The notes: generated by a model from the sequence alone, not told the origin. A stretch of 64,000 nt of DNA from Nonomuraea soli (GCF_013761175.1 NZ_JACDUR010000007.1:294915-358914), one strand, 5' to 3'. Numbered from the stretch's first letter, positions 7,905-16,609 are shown. Program-made: numbers and translations.

Positions 7905-8479
7905 ATCGGCTCTCTTCCACGCTCAGAGCGGACGAAACAGATGTAGACGTGAGAGACGCATGCGCTTGACGCTGGTTTGTACGGAGCCCGTAGGTGTCGC
8001 CGTCCCGTCCGGATCGCCTGTGACTGGTGGAGCGACTTTGAGTGCTCCTGGATTGGCCCGAGCCGGCGACTGAGTGCAAGCTTCCCGGTGGAGCGAGGGC
8101 TATTGCGTTGACGACACCGGCCGCTGGCGCCCTGATTTCGAGGCACTCTGGCGTCCTACGCTGCATGCGCCTGGATACAACGAAGGACCTGCGGCCGAGA
8201 ACCGCAGGTAATCGACGAACCCAGGTGCCCCCGGCAGGTTTCGGACCTGCGGCACCCGCTTTAGGAGAGCGGGGGCAGTAAGGCTTCATCACGCGATGTG
8301 AGCTGCGCGGACGTCTCGTACAGCCCGCACCACTGACAAGGCCATCCCGCGAATGTCCCACACCCGCCGAGTTCGATCCCCACATCCCCCGATCCCGTAC
8401 GAGCGGTCCCCGAGTCGAGCTGCGCTGGCCGGTTGCGGATTGGCCAGGAGGTAGCGACCGGATAGAGAGGCTAGGGTGA
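7905..8479. other. Intergenic region containing the left element border
   Basis: This 575-bp stretch has no supportable gene. It includes the promoter side of the flavoprotein gene (from 7905), the truncated tRNA-Arg copy and its flanking homology (8151-8272, annotated separately), and about 200 bp of unassigned sequence before the GIY-YIG gene. Short open frames here have no start signal or recognisable family. Confidence 0.6.
8151..8272. repeat. Candidate attL: truncated tRNA-Arg(CCU) copy with flanking homology
   Basis: Positions 8226-8272 match the 3' 47 nt of the tRNA-Arg at 24984-25056 (from the anticodon loop to the discriminator base), with two mismatches in the T-arm. The next base breaks the homology, as expected at an integration crossover. 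The similarity continues leftwards outside the tRNA: a terminator-like hairpin (8187-8209, acctgcgg/ccgcaggt), atcgacgaa, and tacaacga, down to cgtcctacg at 8152. It is a remnant, not a functional tRNA, because the 5' half is absent. Confidence 0.8.
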
Positions 8480-9469
8480 TTAATCTGCTGATCTTTCGTT
8501 TCGACCTCCCTCTTTCCGAGCGCGGCGGACCGATTCGGGCTGTGCGAGCTGAGTGAGCCAGTATGCCGGGTCGCGTTCACCGAGTGTCGCATGGTCCGAC
8601 CTCTCGCCGGTCGCGGGACTCGGCCGTGGCGCCGATGACCGAGGAAGCGGCAGGCGCATAACCAATTGGACCGCGCGAACCACACCCGGCGGCAGGCTTT
8701 CATACGTAGGGGTATTCAGCAGAAGTGGATAGCCGTCGGGGCCAACTCTCTTGTCCCAGGTTCGGCTGACCACCTGGCAATGATCCAACATCTCGAAGAG
8801 AGCAATCTTGCAGAATTGGCTGTCGGCCAGAGGACGGAGCCAGAGCAGACGATTTCCGGGAACCAGACGCTCTCTCCCATTGATGACGCCGTTCGGCACC
8901 CTGCGTTTCCGATCGAGGTAGGGAACAGGATCGGCCATGCCTTCCGGCTCGTCGTCGCTGAACCCCGCCACTGCCTCCACGTCTCGGGGGCCCATGAGCT
9001 CAAGCGAGTCGCCGTCACTGTGTGCCTGCCAAAAGTCGACCGGTTCGATTCGCGGCGCCATAAGGTATGGCAGCGCCAGGACGACGAAGAGGTCACCGGC
9101 CGACGCGGTCAGCGCGATCCGGTCTCCGCTCCTGACGTGATGTGGCTCGTCAGCGTCCCACGCGTCGATGCTGGCGACGTTCAAAAGGGCATCCCTGACC
9201 GCATCGATTGCCAGGTCGGGGGATACCCGGAAGAACTCTCGCTTCGGTGAGACTCGGAAGGACTTCAGAAACTTGTGGGTGCGCTTTTCGACCTCGTGCG
9301 GGTGGGATGTCAGGGCGCGGAACTCGACATCGAACGGGAGCGGGACACCGGTAGCGTAGAGCTGCCTTGCACGGTCTTCCGCAAGCTTAGTAGTCATCCC
9401 TACCTTGACGATCCCTGGTATCGACTCGTTGCTCAGGACATAGACGAAACCCACCGTGCGCGTAGACAA
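8480..9469 (-). CDS. GIY-YIG nuclease-like protein (T5orf172 domain)
   Basis: The first ~100 of 329 residues form a T5orf172/GIY-YIG type module: VGFVYVLSNESIPGIVKVGMT, then RARQLYATGVPLPFDVEF, HEVEKRTHKFL and REFFRVSP. These correspond to the Y-x-V-Y-V-L, K-V-G, R-x-x-Q-L and E-x-x-x-H/F elements of the family. The remaining ~230 residues are unrecognised and contain a basic C-terminus. GIY-YIG proteins of this branch accompany phages and mobile elements and may nick DNA. The start appears to be TTG 9469. It is divergent from the NACHT gene with 531 bp between, so both form the left cargo of the element. Whether they act together is unknown. Confidence 0.7.
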   Translation of the reverse strand: MSTRTVGFVYVLSNESIPGIVKVGMTTKLAEDRARQLYATGVPLPFDVEFRALTSHPHEVEKRTHKFLKSFRVSPKREFFRVSPDLAIDAVRDALLNVASIDAWDADEPHHVRSGDRIALTASAGDLFVVLALPYLMAPRIEPVDFWQAHSDGDSLELMGPRDVEAVAGFSDDEPEGMADPVPYLDRKRRVPNGVINGRERLVPGNRLLWLRPLADSQFCKIALFEMLDHCQVVSRTWDKRVGPDGYPLLLNTPTYESLPPGVVRAVQLVMRLPLPRSSAPRPSPATGERSDHATLGERDPAYWLTQLAQPESVRRARKEGGRNERSAD

Positions 9470-10000
9470 ACCGACTCCTGGGGCGAGTTTACGGATGGTC
9501 TTTCAGCATGCCAGGAAGAACCGACAACCAGAGGCAAGCGTATGACAGATCGATTCGAGTTCTGTGGCCTTGATCTTGGGAGTTACGCCTGACGCTGGTT
9601 CAGACGCAGTGTACGGGTGGGGCCGTGTTAGGGCGCGGACGCTTAACGGCTGACTTCTGTGCGCGAGCCTCACCAAGATCTGGCTCCGGTCGTACCCACG
9701 TCAAGGTCATCGCAGAGCCTCCCGCGATCGCAGGAGCTGCATCTCGTGGGTAGATGGCATGGCGCCGGCCATTGCTGAACTAAGGAAGGGAGGTGAGTGC
9801 TCTCCCGACAGCCCGGCTACAAAAACACGTGTCCCGGGGTGTCATTCTCTGGCCAACCACAACACCGCCCGTTTGGGTCATCCTTAAAGTGTAGTTTCTA
9901 GCAGACAAAACGAACAATTATACCGATTCGGTAACTAGCCTCGAATCTGCGCGGGGTTCACGTCACTGTTTGAAGCTCACAAGTAGGCGAAGGAGTAAAC
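9470..10000. promoter_or_regulatory. Divergent intergenic region before the NACHT gene
   Basis: This 531-bp gap holds no supportable gene. Its right third (about 9880-9995) is unusually AT-rich for the window, with tataccg and taaagtgtag elements that could serve as promoter, but no single -35/-10 pair is convincing. A strong ribosome site, AAGGAG at 9990-9995, lies 5-6 nt before ATG 10001. Confidence 0.5.
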
Positions 10001-13000
10001 ATGAGACCGATGCGGCTTCTTGTAGTCGCTCGCGACAATAACGAGCAAGGCGGTGTCCTCACAAAACTTGCTGGCGACCTCTTTCACTGCCTCGGGTATT
10101 GCGACTTTATTTATGATGTCCCGCGCTCCGGGAGAGAAATTGATGTCATCGGCCGGCATCGTCATGAGGACCTAGGACTTGTCGCGGAGTGCAAAGCTAA
10201 GAAGACGCCTGCCGGAGGAGATGATCTCAACAAGTTCTACGGAGCATTGGACGCCGAACGGCGAGCCACGAACCTCAATAGCGTAGGCTACTTCGTCTCA
10301 ATTGCAGGATTTAAAGGGTCTGCCATTGCTCAAGAAAGCGACCTGCGTGAGAAGCGAATCATCCTCATTGATGGGCCGAAATTGATTGGTGAGCTAATTA
10401 GCGGAGGAGTGGTAGTTCCGCCCGAAAGAGCGTTTGAATCTGTCACAAGAATGCTAGCAGCTGGCGACATCGACGGCCGCATCGATGATCGCCTGACCCT
10501 TATTGCGCATTCAGGTGGATGGGTCTGGCAAGTCTATATTGAGACGGATCACCGGCGCAGCCATATGTGCTTCTTGCACGCAGACGGTCGCCCGCTACCA
10601 GTGAGCGATTGCAGCTCTATCTGCGAGATCGCCAGTATTCGTCAACTACCTGATTTCGATTTGCCCGTCGTGAATGAACGTGTTCCTTTCCGCAGCCCCG
10701 ATGAGGGATATGAGGCGAGAGCAAAATATCGCGAGTATCTGCTTCGCGAGTACAGCAGTATTACTCTAGAAGGTATGCCTGCGGACCATGAAGTAGGAGC
10801 CAAAAGCTTCAAGCTCGAAGATCTCTATGTAGATCTCACTTTGATCGATTCGCAGCATGAAACTGCAAAGGACAAAGATGAAACGAGCGTCGACCTAGAA
10901 GGCGTCGAAGAGTCCGGAGAAAAGCCAATAAAGGTAATCCTGGAAAACAACGCTCGGCTAGCCATTCTGGGATCGCCAGGCGCTGGTAAGACTACGCTTC
11001 TTAAGCGTATTGCAGTTCACTATGCTAAGATCAAGGAATATCGGGACGACGACTGGGATCTACCAGAAGCGGACTGGTTCCCCGTCGTGATTAAATGTCG
11101 ACAGTTGGGTGATTCTGCACGCCTTTCGATTATCGAAATAATTGGCTCGCTCGCGACTAAAGCAGAAATGCCGGAACTGTCGCAAGCATTCGCGGAGGCC
11201 GTGCGAGCCATCGTGCGCAATGGACAGCTTCTACTACTTGTAGACGGCTTGGATGAGATCCGCGAAGCTTCGATGCGACAGATTTTTGTTAGTCAGCTAC
11301 GAACTTTTCTCGCCACTTATCCAAACATTCGCCTTGTCCTTACGTCCCGAGAAACAGGTTATCGAGTTGTCGCTTCCTCGGTTCACTCTATATGTAAAAT
11401 ATATCGCGTTGCGCATCTTTCTCCGGAAGCCATAACTAAGCTGACGATTATGTGGCATCGCCAAGTCTTGCGGGATCTTCCTCGGGTGGAGAAGGAAGCG
11501 CGCGAACTAGCCACGGCGATTATCTCTACTGACAGGGTCTATCGGCTGGCTGTCAATCCACTATTGCTTACAACGCTGCTTCTTGTTCGCCGATGGGTGG
11601 GGCAGCTTCCTAGGAAGCGAAGCGTCCTCTACGATAAGGCCATTGATGTCCTTCTCATGACCTGGAACGTAGAAGGTCATGAGCCCATTGAGCGTGAGGA
11701 GGCAATCCCTCAACTCGCGTATGCCGCTTATCGAATGATGGATGGCGGGACAACTAGCGTCTCATCCCGCCAGCTTGCTACATATTTCAAAGAAGCGCGG
11801 CGAGATCTCCCGGATGAGCTATCATATGCGTCCCTCTCGGTCGGTGAATTTCTCGCACGAGTTGAAGAACGCAGCAGTCTCCTGGTCCTTAGCGGCCATG
11901 GAATCGAAGACGGGGTCATTCGCGAGATATACGAATTCAAGCATCTCACGTTTCAAGAATATCTCGCAGCTACCGCAATTGCCTACGGTTATCTCCCGGT
12001 CGATGTGGCGGGATTGCCAATCGTGGACATCATAGGTGAGCGCTTCGGGGAGGACAGCTGGCGTGAGGTTGTATCGTTGGCGGCGGTGCTAGCGCGCCGT
12101 AATGGACCAGTGATTGTTAACCATCTCATCAAACTAATCCGGGAAAGCGATACACACCTTCATGGCAACGATGATGAGGATGGCGAGTATCCAACTCGAT
12201 CTACTCTGGTTGATGCTCTGATTTCTTGCCTAGAAGACGAAGTTCCCCTGGCGCCGGAGCTGGTTAGACGTGCGATCGACTGCTGCATTACTCACGGCGG
12301 CCACTACAATCAGGAACGGCTCCCTGGAGCGCTGATCAATAGCAAGTACGAGGACCTTCTGCGCGTCGCCTGCCTAGAAGAAATGGAGCGAGGCGCTTCC
12401 TACATGGCATCGGCTGGGAGCATCCTTGGGCGGCTCTGTTTCCTTCGTCTGGATGAGAGCGAAGATGCGACACTCATATCGCCGAGCTGGGTACTGGATA
12501 GGCTCAGAGTGGATTCTGCCGAGCGGGAGAAGCTGGAGGCCGGAGCTCTCATGATGTCAGTTGCATATCACTGGGACACCCGCGTTCCGCGTAGGCATCC
12601 CTCGATGGCATCTGGCAGTAGCTTCCCGCAACCTCAGGCGGCCCTCGCGATTATTGACTCCCTAATGCGCGATCGGCTGAGCCCTTCAGTCACATTTATG
12701 TATGTGTGGTCCCTGTGCTGGGTCTCTCGGAGAATGGAGTTTGATGCAGACCTAATTAAGGCGCTTCGTGAGCGATTGATTCAAATCTGGATAGAGTGTG
12801 AATCGGATCATGTCAAGCGCCAAATATCCTGGCTTCTTATGGTGCTACCGATAGCGCATCGCGGGGTTATCGAGCTCGAATGCGATGAACTTCATGAACT
12901 GATCGAACGGGAGTGCGCTGCAGACGGGTATGGCGCAGAGTTTCGTAAAGTTGGGGTCACCCTGGTTGCTCACTATACTGGAGCCCGTAGCCCTCGCGAG

Positions 13001-13177
13001 GTTGCTAACCTAGCTATTGCAGCTCTTTCAGACGGTCCAGCATGGTCGGGCATGGCATGGGAAGAACTGGCTAAGATTTTGGGCGACGAGGGTGTCGCGC
13101 TGAAGATGAAGCTGGACGAACGGGACAAGGCTCGCACGGTTGGCCAGGAAGATTCCCAATTGTTCGACCCTAACTGA
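10001..13177 (+). CDS. PD-(D/E)XK nuclease-NACHT NTPase (bacterial NLR-like defence protein)
   Basis: The product is 1058 residues. Residues ~1-140 are an Mrr-like PD-(D/E)XK nuclease: Glu15 in the first helix, GREIDVIG (Glu46, Asp48) and AECKAKK (Glu63-x-Lys65). A linker carries the typical pre-NACHT stretch ending LEDLYVDLTL. The NACHT NTPase (~316-640) has Walker A GSPGAGKTT (Lys330), Walker B LLLLVDGLDE (Asp415, Asp418-Glu419), the sensor arginine in LVLTSRE, and the conserved VNPLLLTTLLLV. The C-terminal ~400 residues are helical and unassigned, the usual place of the sensor. By family knowledge such NLR-like proteins oligomerise on detecting a phage product and the nuclease destroys DNA. 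The gene is much less GC-rich than its neighbours (29 of 60 bases in a sampled stretch at 11401), a sign of separate transfer. Translation starts at ATG 10001 with AAGGAG. Confidence 0.88.
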   Translation: MRPMRLLVVARDNNEQGGVLTKLAGDLFHCLGYCDFIYDVPRSGREIDVIGRHRHEDLGLVAECKAKKTPAGGDDLNKFYGALDAERRATNLNSVGYFVSIAGFKGSAIAQESDLREKRIILIDGPKLIGELISGGVVVPPERAFESVTRMLAAGDIDGRIDDRLTLIAHSGGWVWQVYIETDHRRSHMCFLHADGRPLPVSDCSSICEIASIRQLPDFDLPVVNERVPFRSPDEGYEARAKYREYLLREYSSITLEGMPADHEVGAKSFKLEDLYVDLTLIDSQHETAKDKDETSVDLEGVEESGEKPIKVILENNARLAILGSPGAGKTTLLKRIAVHYAKIKEYRDDDWDLPEADWFPVVIKCRQLGDSARLSIIEIIGSLATKAEMPELSQAFAEAVRAIVRNGQLLLLVDGLDEIREASMRQIFVSQLRTFLATYPNIRLVLTSRETGYRVVASSVHSICKIYRVAHLSPEAITKLTIMWHRQVLRDLPRVEKEARELATAIISTDRVYRLAVNPLLLTTLLLVRRWVGQLPRKRSVLYDKAIDVLLMTWNVEGHEPIEREEAIPQLAYAAYRMMDGGTTSVSSRQLATYFKEARRDLPDELSYASLSVGEFLARVEERSSLLVLSGHGIEDGVIREIYEFKHLTFQEYLAATAIAYGYLPVDVAGLPIVDIIGERFGEDSWREVVSLAAVLARRNGPVIVNHLIKLIRESDTHLHGNDDEDGEYPTRSTLVDALISCLEDEVPLAPELVRRAIDCCITHGGHYNQERLPGALINSKYEDLLRVACLEEMERGASYMASAGSILGRLCFLRLDESEDATLISPSWVLDRLRVDSAEREKLEAGALMMSVAYHWDTRVPRRHPSMASGSSFPQPQAALAIIDSLMRDRLSPSVTFMYVWSLCWVSRRMEFDADLIKALRERLIQIWIECESDHVKRQISWLLMVLPIAHRGVIELECDELHELIERECAADGYGAEFRKVGVTLVAHYTGARSPREVANLAIAALSDGPAWSGMAWEELAKILGDEGVALKMKLDERDKARTVGQEDSQLFDPN

Positions 13178-13579
13178 GGCTCTCGGAGCCGAAGGGTCAT
13201 ATTCGTGTTGTCGGACCGGTCGCTCCGCGCCTTGGGATTAGCTCGGTTAGCAGACTGGGCCATGGCCTGATGAATATCTGTCGCCCTTTCATACGCCATG
13301 GCTGGTTGTGTGACTAGGCGACCATGCAAAGGAACGCCGGCAGCTTCAGTTGCTTCGCGTGCTGGCAAGGGGCTGGTGGCAAAGCGCCCAGGGGGTTGCT
13401 GGCCGCGACCGGCCGAAGAGCCGCAGCGCGGTCAGCAGGCGCACCGCGCGCCGTAGGCGCTCGGGGTGCCTTGAATCCGTAGAGAAAGTTCTCATTCAGC
13501 GATCACTGCGTCATGATCATTTCCCGCGGATGATCCGGATAGCCTGACGGGGTGTCAGCTGGCTCCGTACGATCTTCGA
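13178..13579. other. Intergenic region after the NACHT gene
   Basis: This 402-bp stretch has no gene I can support. Immediately after the NACHT stop a short hairpin (ggctc-tcg-gagcc, 13178-13190) could be a weak terminator. Base composition returns from AT-rich to GC-rich near 13370, which marks the right edge of the foreign-looking NACHT segment. Confidence 0.5.
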
Positions 13580-14194
13580 GTGGCTGACCTGCGACGACAC
13601 GATTCCGACGACTCGTCTGCGATAGGGCGGAACTCGTCTTTGCCGCCCTCGGCGTTGTGGCGTTCGGGTCCTGGCTCGCCGTTTTGGGCGCAGCCTCCCG
13701 CCTATGAACCAGAGCCACCCCGCCGTGACCCGCTGGCCTTTTGGCTCATGGTCGCCGTGGCTGCCGTCGTGGTGGGCGGTGGGCTGCTTGGGTGGCGGCC
13801 CTGGCTGGCCGACTCGTCGGCGAGTGATGCGCCTCCCTCGGCGCGACCGTCCGGCACGGCACCCGCTGGGTCACATCGTGTACTGCTGTCGCCAGCGCCC
13901 GAGCCGCGATCAACATTCCAGTCACCGATGCCGCCCAGGCCCTCGACAGACCCGACGGGATCTGCCCGAAAGTCTGGCAAGCGTCGCGCTGAGGCGAACG
14001 AAGCGCGCCAGCCTCGGAGGAGGGTCACAGCCGCGCCCTGGCTCGGCGCAAAGCCCCGCAAGAAGGCGCCATCCACATCAGATGGAAAGGCATTCACCCT
14101 GATGGACGCCAAGTGCGACGAGTTGTTTCCGCCCGACCAGCCGAAGATGGCCCTGCGTAATCAGGCGTGCCGCGCAATGGGCGGCACACGCTGA
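13580..14194 (+). CDS. Single-pass membrane protein, Pro/Ser-rich, unknown function
   Basis: This is a 204-residue protein with a cytoplasmic-looking N-terminus (about 50 residues, Pro-rich) and one clear membrane helix (PLAFWLMVAVAAVVVGGGLLGW, shown here only as its boundaries near residues 51-71). A Pro/Ser/Arg-rich external stretch follows, then a short Cys-containing C-terminus (MDAKCDELFPPDQ and NQACRAMGG). No family is recognised. The likely start is GTG 13580, without a strong ribosome site. It lies alone between the NACHT gene and the GntR regulator within the element. Confidence 0.55.
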   Translation: MADLRRHDSDDSSAIGRNSSLPPSALWRSGPGSPFWAQPPAYEPEPPRRDPLAFWLMVAVAAVVVGGGLLGWRPWLADSSASDAPPSARPSGTAPAGSHRVLLSPAPEPRSTFQSPMPPRPSTDPTGSARKSGKRRAEANEARQPRRRVTAAPWLGAKPRKKAPSTSDGKAFTLMDAKCDELFPPDQPKMALRNQACRAMGGTR

Positions 14195-14204
14195 CCCACT
14201 GTGG

Positions 14205-14468
14205 TCAGTTGGTGGGATCGTCCTGCGGGCTGACGAAGCTGCCCAGGTTTGGCACCGTATAGATCAGGCCCTCGTCCCGAAGCCGCTGCATGGCCTTGCG
14301 GAGAGTCCCGCGCGCGACTTCGAATTCCTGCATGAGCTGGACCTCTGACAGCAGATGCTTGGACGGGTAGGTGCCATCAGCGATGCGCGAACGGAGCATG
14401 TCGGCGATCTGCTCCCACTTGAACCGGTCCGGCTCGTAGTCGATCACAGTCCAACCATAGGAAGGCAT
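14205..14468 (-). CDS. Small GntR-type winged-helix regulator
   Basis: The product is only 87 residues, essentially a bare GntR DNA-binding domain: WEQIADMLRSRIADGTYP, LLSEVQLMQEFEVARGTLRKAM, QRLRDEGLIYTVPNLGSFV. No effector domain follows, which is common for regulators carried by AICEs and related plasmids. It is divergent from the 68-residue gene at 14543. The intergenic region carries a perfect 14-bp palindrome at 14491-14504 that is the best candidate operator. The likely role is repression of the neighbouring small genes and itself. Confidence 0.85.
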   Translation of the reverse strand: MPSYGWTVIDYEPDRFKWEQIADMLRSRIADGTYPSKHLLSEVQLMQEFEVARGTLRKAMQRLRDEGLIYTVPNLGSFVSPQDDPTN

Positions 14469-14490
14469 GATCAGCCAGCCTCATTCGGAC

Positions 14491-14543
14491 CATGGCATGC
14501 CATGTCATGGACAGGTATGTACAGGCCCTCTACCCTGGGTGTA
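14491..14543 (+). promoter_or_regulatory. Palindromic operator plus leaderless promoter
   Basis: CATGGCATGCCATG at 14491-14504 is a perfect palindrome. Just downstream are TGGACA (14508-14513), a 17-bp spacer and TACCCT (14531-14536). The ATG at 14543 lies where transcription would begin, so the next gene is probably read from a leaderless mRNA. The palindrome directly upstream of the -35 is suited to the divergent GntR protein. Confidence 0.5.
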
Positions 14544-14749
14544 TGTCAGCTGATCTCGACTCCCTTAGGTCCGCGTTCCCGGACTGGTCGATCTTCCGGA
14601 GTGACACGGGTGCCTTCTACGGCACCAGACGCGGTACCCCATTGACCATGGCAGAAATCGACGCGGGCCTGTGCCAGACGGTCGGAGCCGACAACATCGA
14701 CGCGTTCGTGAAACAGCTCGAAGCTCAGCACCGGGGCAGCGCCGCGTGA
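14543..14749 (+). CDS. Small protein of unknown function (68 aa)
   Basis: The acidic product reads MSADLDSLRSAFPDWS, then a charged middle and a helical end (AEIDAGLCQTVGADNID). The frame stays open further upstream, but ATG 14543 sits 7 nt after a good -10 box, the typical spacing of a leaderless start, so it is preferred. The stop overlaps the next start (GTGA), indicating translational coupling. Homologous small pairs occur in Streptomyces mobile elements, but no function can be given. Confidence 0.65.
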   Translation: MSADLDSLRSAFPDWSIFRSDTGAFYGTRRGTPLTMAEIDAGLCQTVGADNIDAFVKQLEAQHRGSAA

Positions 14750-15030
14750 AGGGCTGGGAGTATCACGGTCTGCACATAGCAGCGCCCGCCAAAGACCATG
14801 ACCGCGTCGAGTGGTTTCCAAGCGTGCCGCGCGTGGACCGAGTGCGGGTGCGTGACCACACCTGTTGCGTGTGCGATGAGGTGGTGTTCGAGCTGTGCAC
14901 GGCGGGCGGTCTGTGGTTTGTGCGCAGGCTCACGGTCTCAGCCCCGGTGTCGGTGGTGGAGAGTGAGTGGCAGTCCGCCCGCGAGGCGGTGGAACTGTGG
15001 CGGCGCCTCCTTCGTGGTCAGGCCAGGTAG
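14746..15030 (+). CDS. Small protein of unknown function (94 aa)
   Basis: The start GTG 14746 overlaps the previous stop by 4 bp. The sequence has a beta-rich look (WEYHGLHIAAP, VRVRDHTCCVCDEVVFELC) with three closely spaced cysteines that might bind metal, and ends in a helix with WQSAREAVELWRRLL. The last 13 bp overlap the 3' end of the convergent kinase gene. Function unknown; it is co-transcribed with the 68-residue gene. Confidence 0.6.
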   Translation: MKGWEYHGLHIAAPAKDHDRVEWFPSVPRVDRVRVRDHTCCVCDEVVFELCTAGGLWFVRRLTVSAPVSVVESEWQSAREAVELWRRLLRGQAR

Positions 15031-15587
15031 CTGCTGACCGGGCGGTCGGTGAGAAGGCTGGCGACCGCAGAGGCCAGTTCGGCGGGCTCGGCCTGGTCGC
15101 TGTCCAGCCGCAGATCAAAGGCATGCTCGCCGCCGTGGGCTTCGAGGTCGGCAAGGGTTTCGTCCCAGGCGATGAGTCGCGCAGTGGTGTCGGGGTCGTC
15201 GCGTTCTCGGGAGCGCCGCAAGCATTCGGCTCGTGGGATCCACAGCAGCACGGTCAGCCAGTCACCGCTCTCGGCGAGCCGTCGAAGATCGGGGATGTTG
15301 CCCATGTGCGCAATGGGGACCTGGCCAAGCGCCTCATGCGCGGCTAGCTGGTCGACGGAGATGGCGTAGGCGTTGCCGTACCGCTCGGACTCGACCAGTA
15401 GCCGGCCCTGCGCGCGGAGCTGGGCCAGTTCCTCCCAGCCGACGAACACGTACTCGGATGCCCCGCGCCGGTTCCCGGCCTTGAGCTTGCGCAGCAGAAC
15501 GAAGCGCGGGTCCAGGGAGGTCAGGGCGCGGGTGAGGGTGCTCTTGCCGCTGGCGGGCGGGCCGTACAGGATGATGCCGCGGTTCAT
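15018..15587 (-). CDS. P-loop kinase-like NTPase
   Basis: This 189-residue protein starts MNRGIILYGPPASGKST, a Walker A motif with Lys15. It continues with a nucleoside/guanylate-kinase-like pattern: RRGASEYVFVGWEELAQLRAQG resembles the GMP-binding region of guanylate kinases, followed by WLTVLLWIPRAECLRRSRER, a lid-like Arg segment. A small-molecule or nucleotide phosphotransferase is likely; the substrate is unknown. Its start overlaps the stop of the upstream HTH-kinase gene by 4 bp, so the two are made together. It may be a second component of a regulatory or toxin-like pair. Confidence 0.65.
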   Translation of the reverse strand: MNRGIILYGPPASGKSTLTRALTSLDPRFVLLRKLKAGNRRGASEYVFVGWEELAQLRAQGRLLVESERYGNAYAISVDQLAAHEALGQVPIAHMGNIPDLRRLAESGDWLTVLLWIPRAECLRRSRERDDPDTTARLIAWDETLADLEAHGGEHAFDLRLDSDQAEPAELASAVASLLTDRPVSSYLA

Positions 15588-16609
15588 GCCAGGATCCGTT
15601 TCAACGTCTCGCGGGTCTGGTCGGCAAGGCTGATGGCGGCCCCGAGCCGGTTGTCGACGGTGATGTGCGCGGTGTCAGGACTGGTCGTGGTGTTGAGCCC
15701 GGCGGTATAGGTCTCCCAGTTGGCGAGCTTCCAAGCATCGCGCGCGGCTCCCCGAAACTCGATGTACTCGCGCATGGATTCCACGTCGCACCGCACCCAG
15801 ATGACAGCGACGTCGATGCCACGGGCGGCGCACCGATTCGTCAGGCGGCACACCCAGTCGGGATCGATCAGCTCGGCGATGAACGGGGCCGCCAGGATCG
15901 CGGAGCTGCCGACGTGGAGATTGTCGAATGCGGTGTCCATCAGGCACCGGTACTCCAACGGGCGAACCTCTGTCAGGTAGAGCGAGCTGTGCCGGTCGTG
16001 CGGGTCGCCGCCGAGGGAGACCAGCAGTCGCTCGGCCATCGGGCGGGTCAGAGAGTCCTTGTCCAGGAAGGCCCAGCCGGTGATGTCGGACAGGAAGCGG
16101 GAGAACTCGGTCTTGCCCGATCCGGCATAGCCGCCCACCAGGACCAGGATCGGTTTCGGGCTGCCGGAGCCGTGGCGGCGCTTCCAGGCGTCCACTACGC
16201 GGGTGAGCAGTGGGTTTTCGGACGGGGAGCCCGAGACCTTCATCAGGGTCTCTTCGATGACCTGGGCGGCTGCGCGGTCGGTGGCGGGATCGGTGGGCTT
16301 CGGCAAATCCGAGATGGAATTTTCCACTTCGACTATTTCGCCGGGAAGCGGCAAGCGGAAACCCAGAGCCGGTTCGCTCGCCTTGTACATCAGGCAATAG
16401 GCGCGCCGATAATGTGGTCCGGGATATACCGCTCCGTGCTCGTGTGCCCATAGTGTCTGAAAATTGGCGGCGGGTGCGGTCAGGCCGTGCCGGTGGGCGA
16501 CCTGGCGCAAGGTGTCTCCGGCGGCTTCGAGGCTGAGTCCGTGGGCCTCGCGGTGTTCGCGCAGGACAACGGGTCGCCAGCCGGGACGGGGGATTGTCCT
16601 CATTGGCAT
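15584..16609 (-). CDS. HTH plus zeta-toxin/kinase-like P-loop protein
   Basis: The N-terminal ~75 of 341 residues resemble an XRE-type helix-turn-helix (LREHREAHGLSLEAAGDTLRQ, then LWAHEHGAVYPGPHYRRAY). The second half is a P-loop phosphotransferase with LVGGYAGSGKTEFSRFL (Lys166), FLDKDSLTRPMAERLL, and a lid-like R-rich region CRLTNRCAARG plus WVRCDVESMREYI. The overall order recalls zeta-toxin-like kinases and bacterial AAA kinases. An N-terminal DNA-binding domain on the same chain suggests it controls its own operon. It overlaps the following kinase gene. The promoter region is 16610-16767, shared with a possible small + strand ORF. Confidence 0.65.
   Translation of the reverse strand: MPMRTIPRPGWRPVVLREHREAHGLSLEAAGDTLRQVAHRHGLTAPAANFQTLWAHEHGAVYPGPHYRRAYCLMYKASEPALGFRLPLPGEIVEVENSISDLPKPTDPATDRAAAQVIEETLMKVSGSPSENPLLTRVVDAWKRRHGSGSPKPILVLVGGYAGSGKTEFSRFLSDITGWAFLDKDSLTRPMAERLLVSLGGDPHDRHSSLYLTEVRPLEYRCLMDTAFDNLHVGSSAILAAPFIAELIDPDWVCRLTNRCAARGIDVAVIWVRCDVESMREYIEFRGAARDAWKLANWETYTAGLNTTTSPDTAHITVDNRLGAAISLADQTRETLKRILA

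Noticed and set aside
8226..8272. A second tRNA-Arg gene
   Set aside because: Only the 3' half is present, with mismatches in the T-arm; no 5' acceptor strand or D-arm follows. It is a border repeat of the element.
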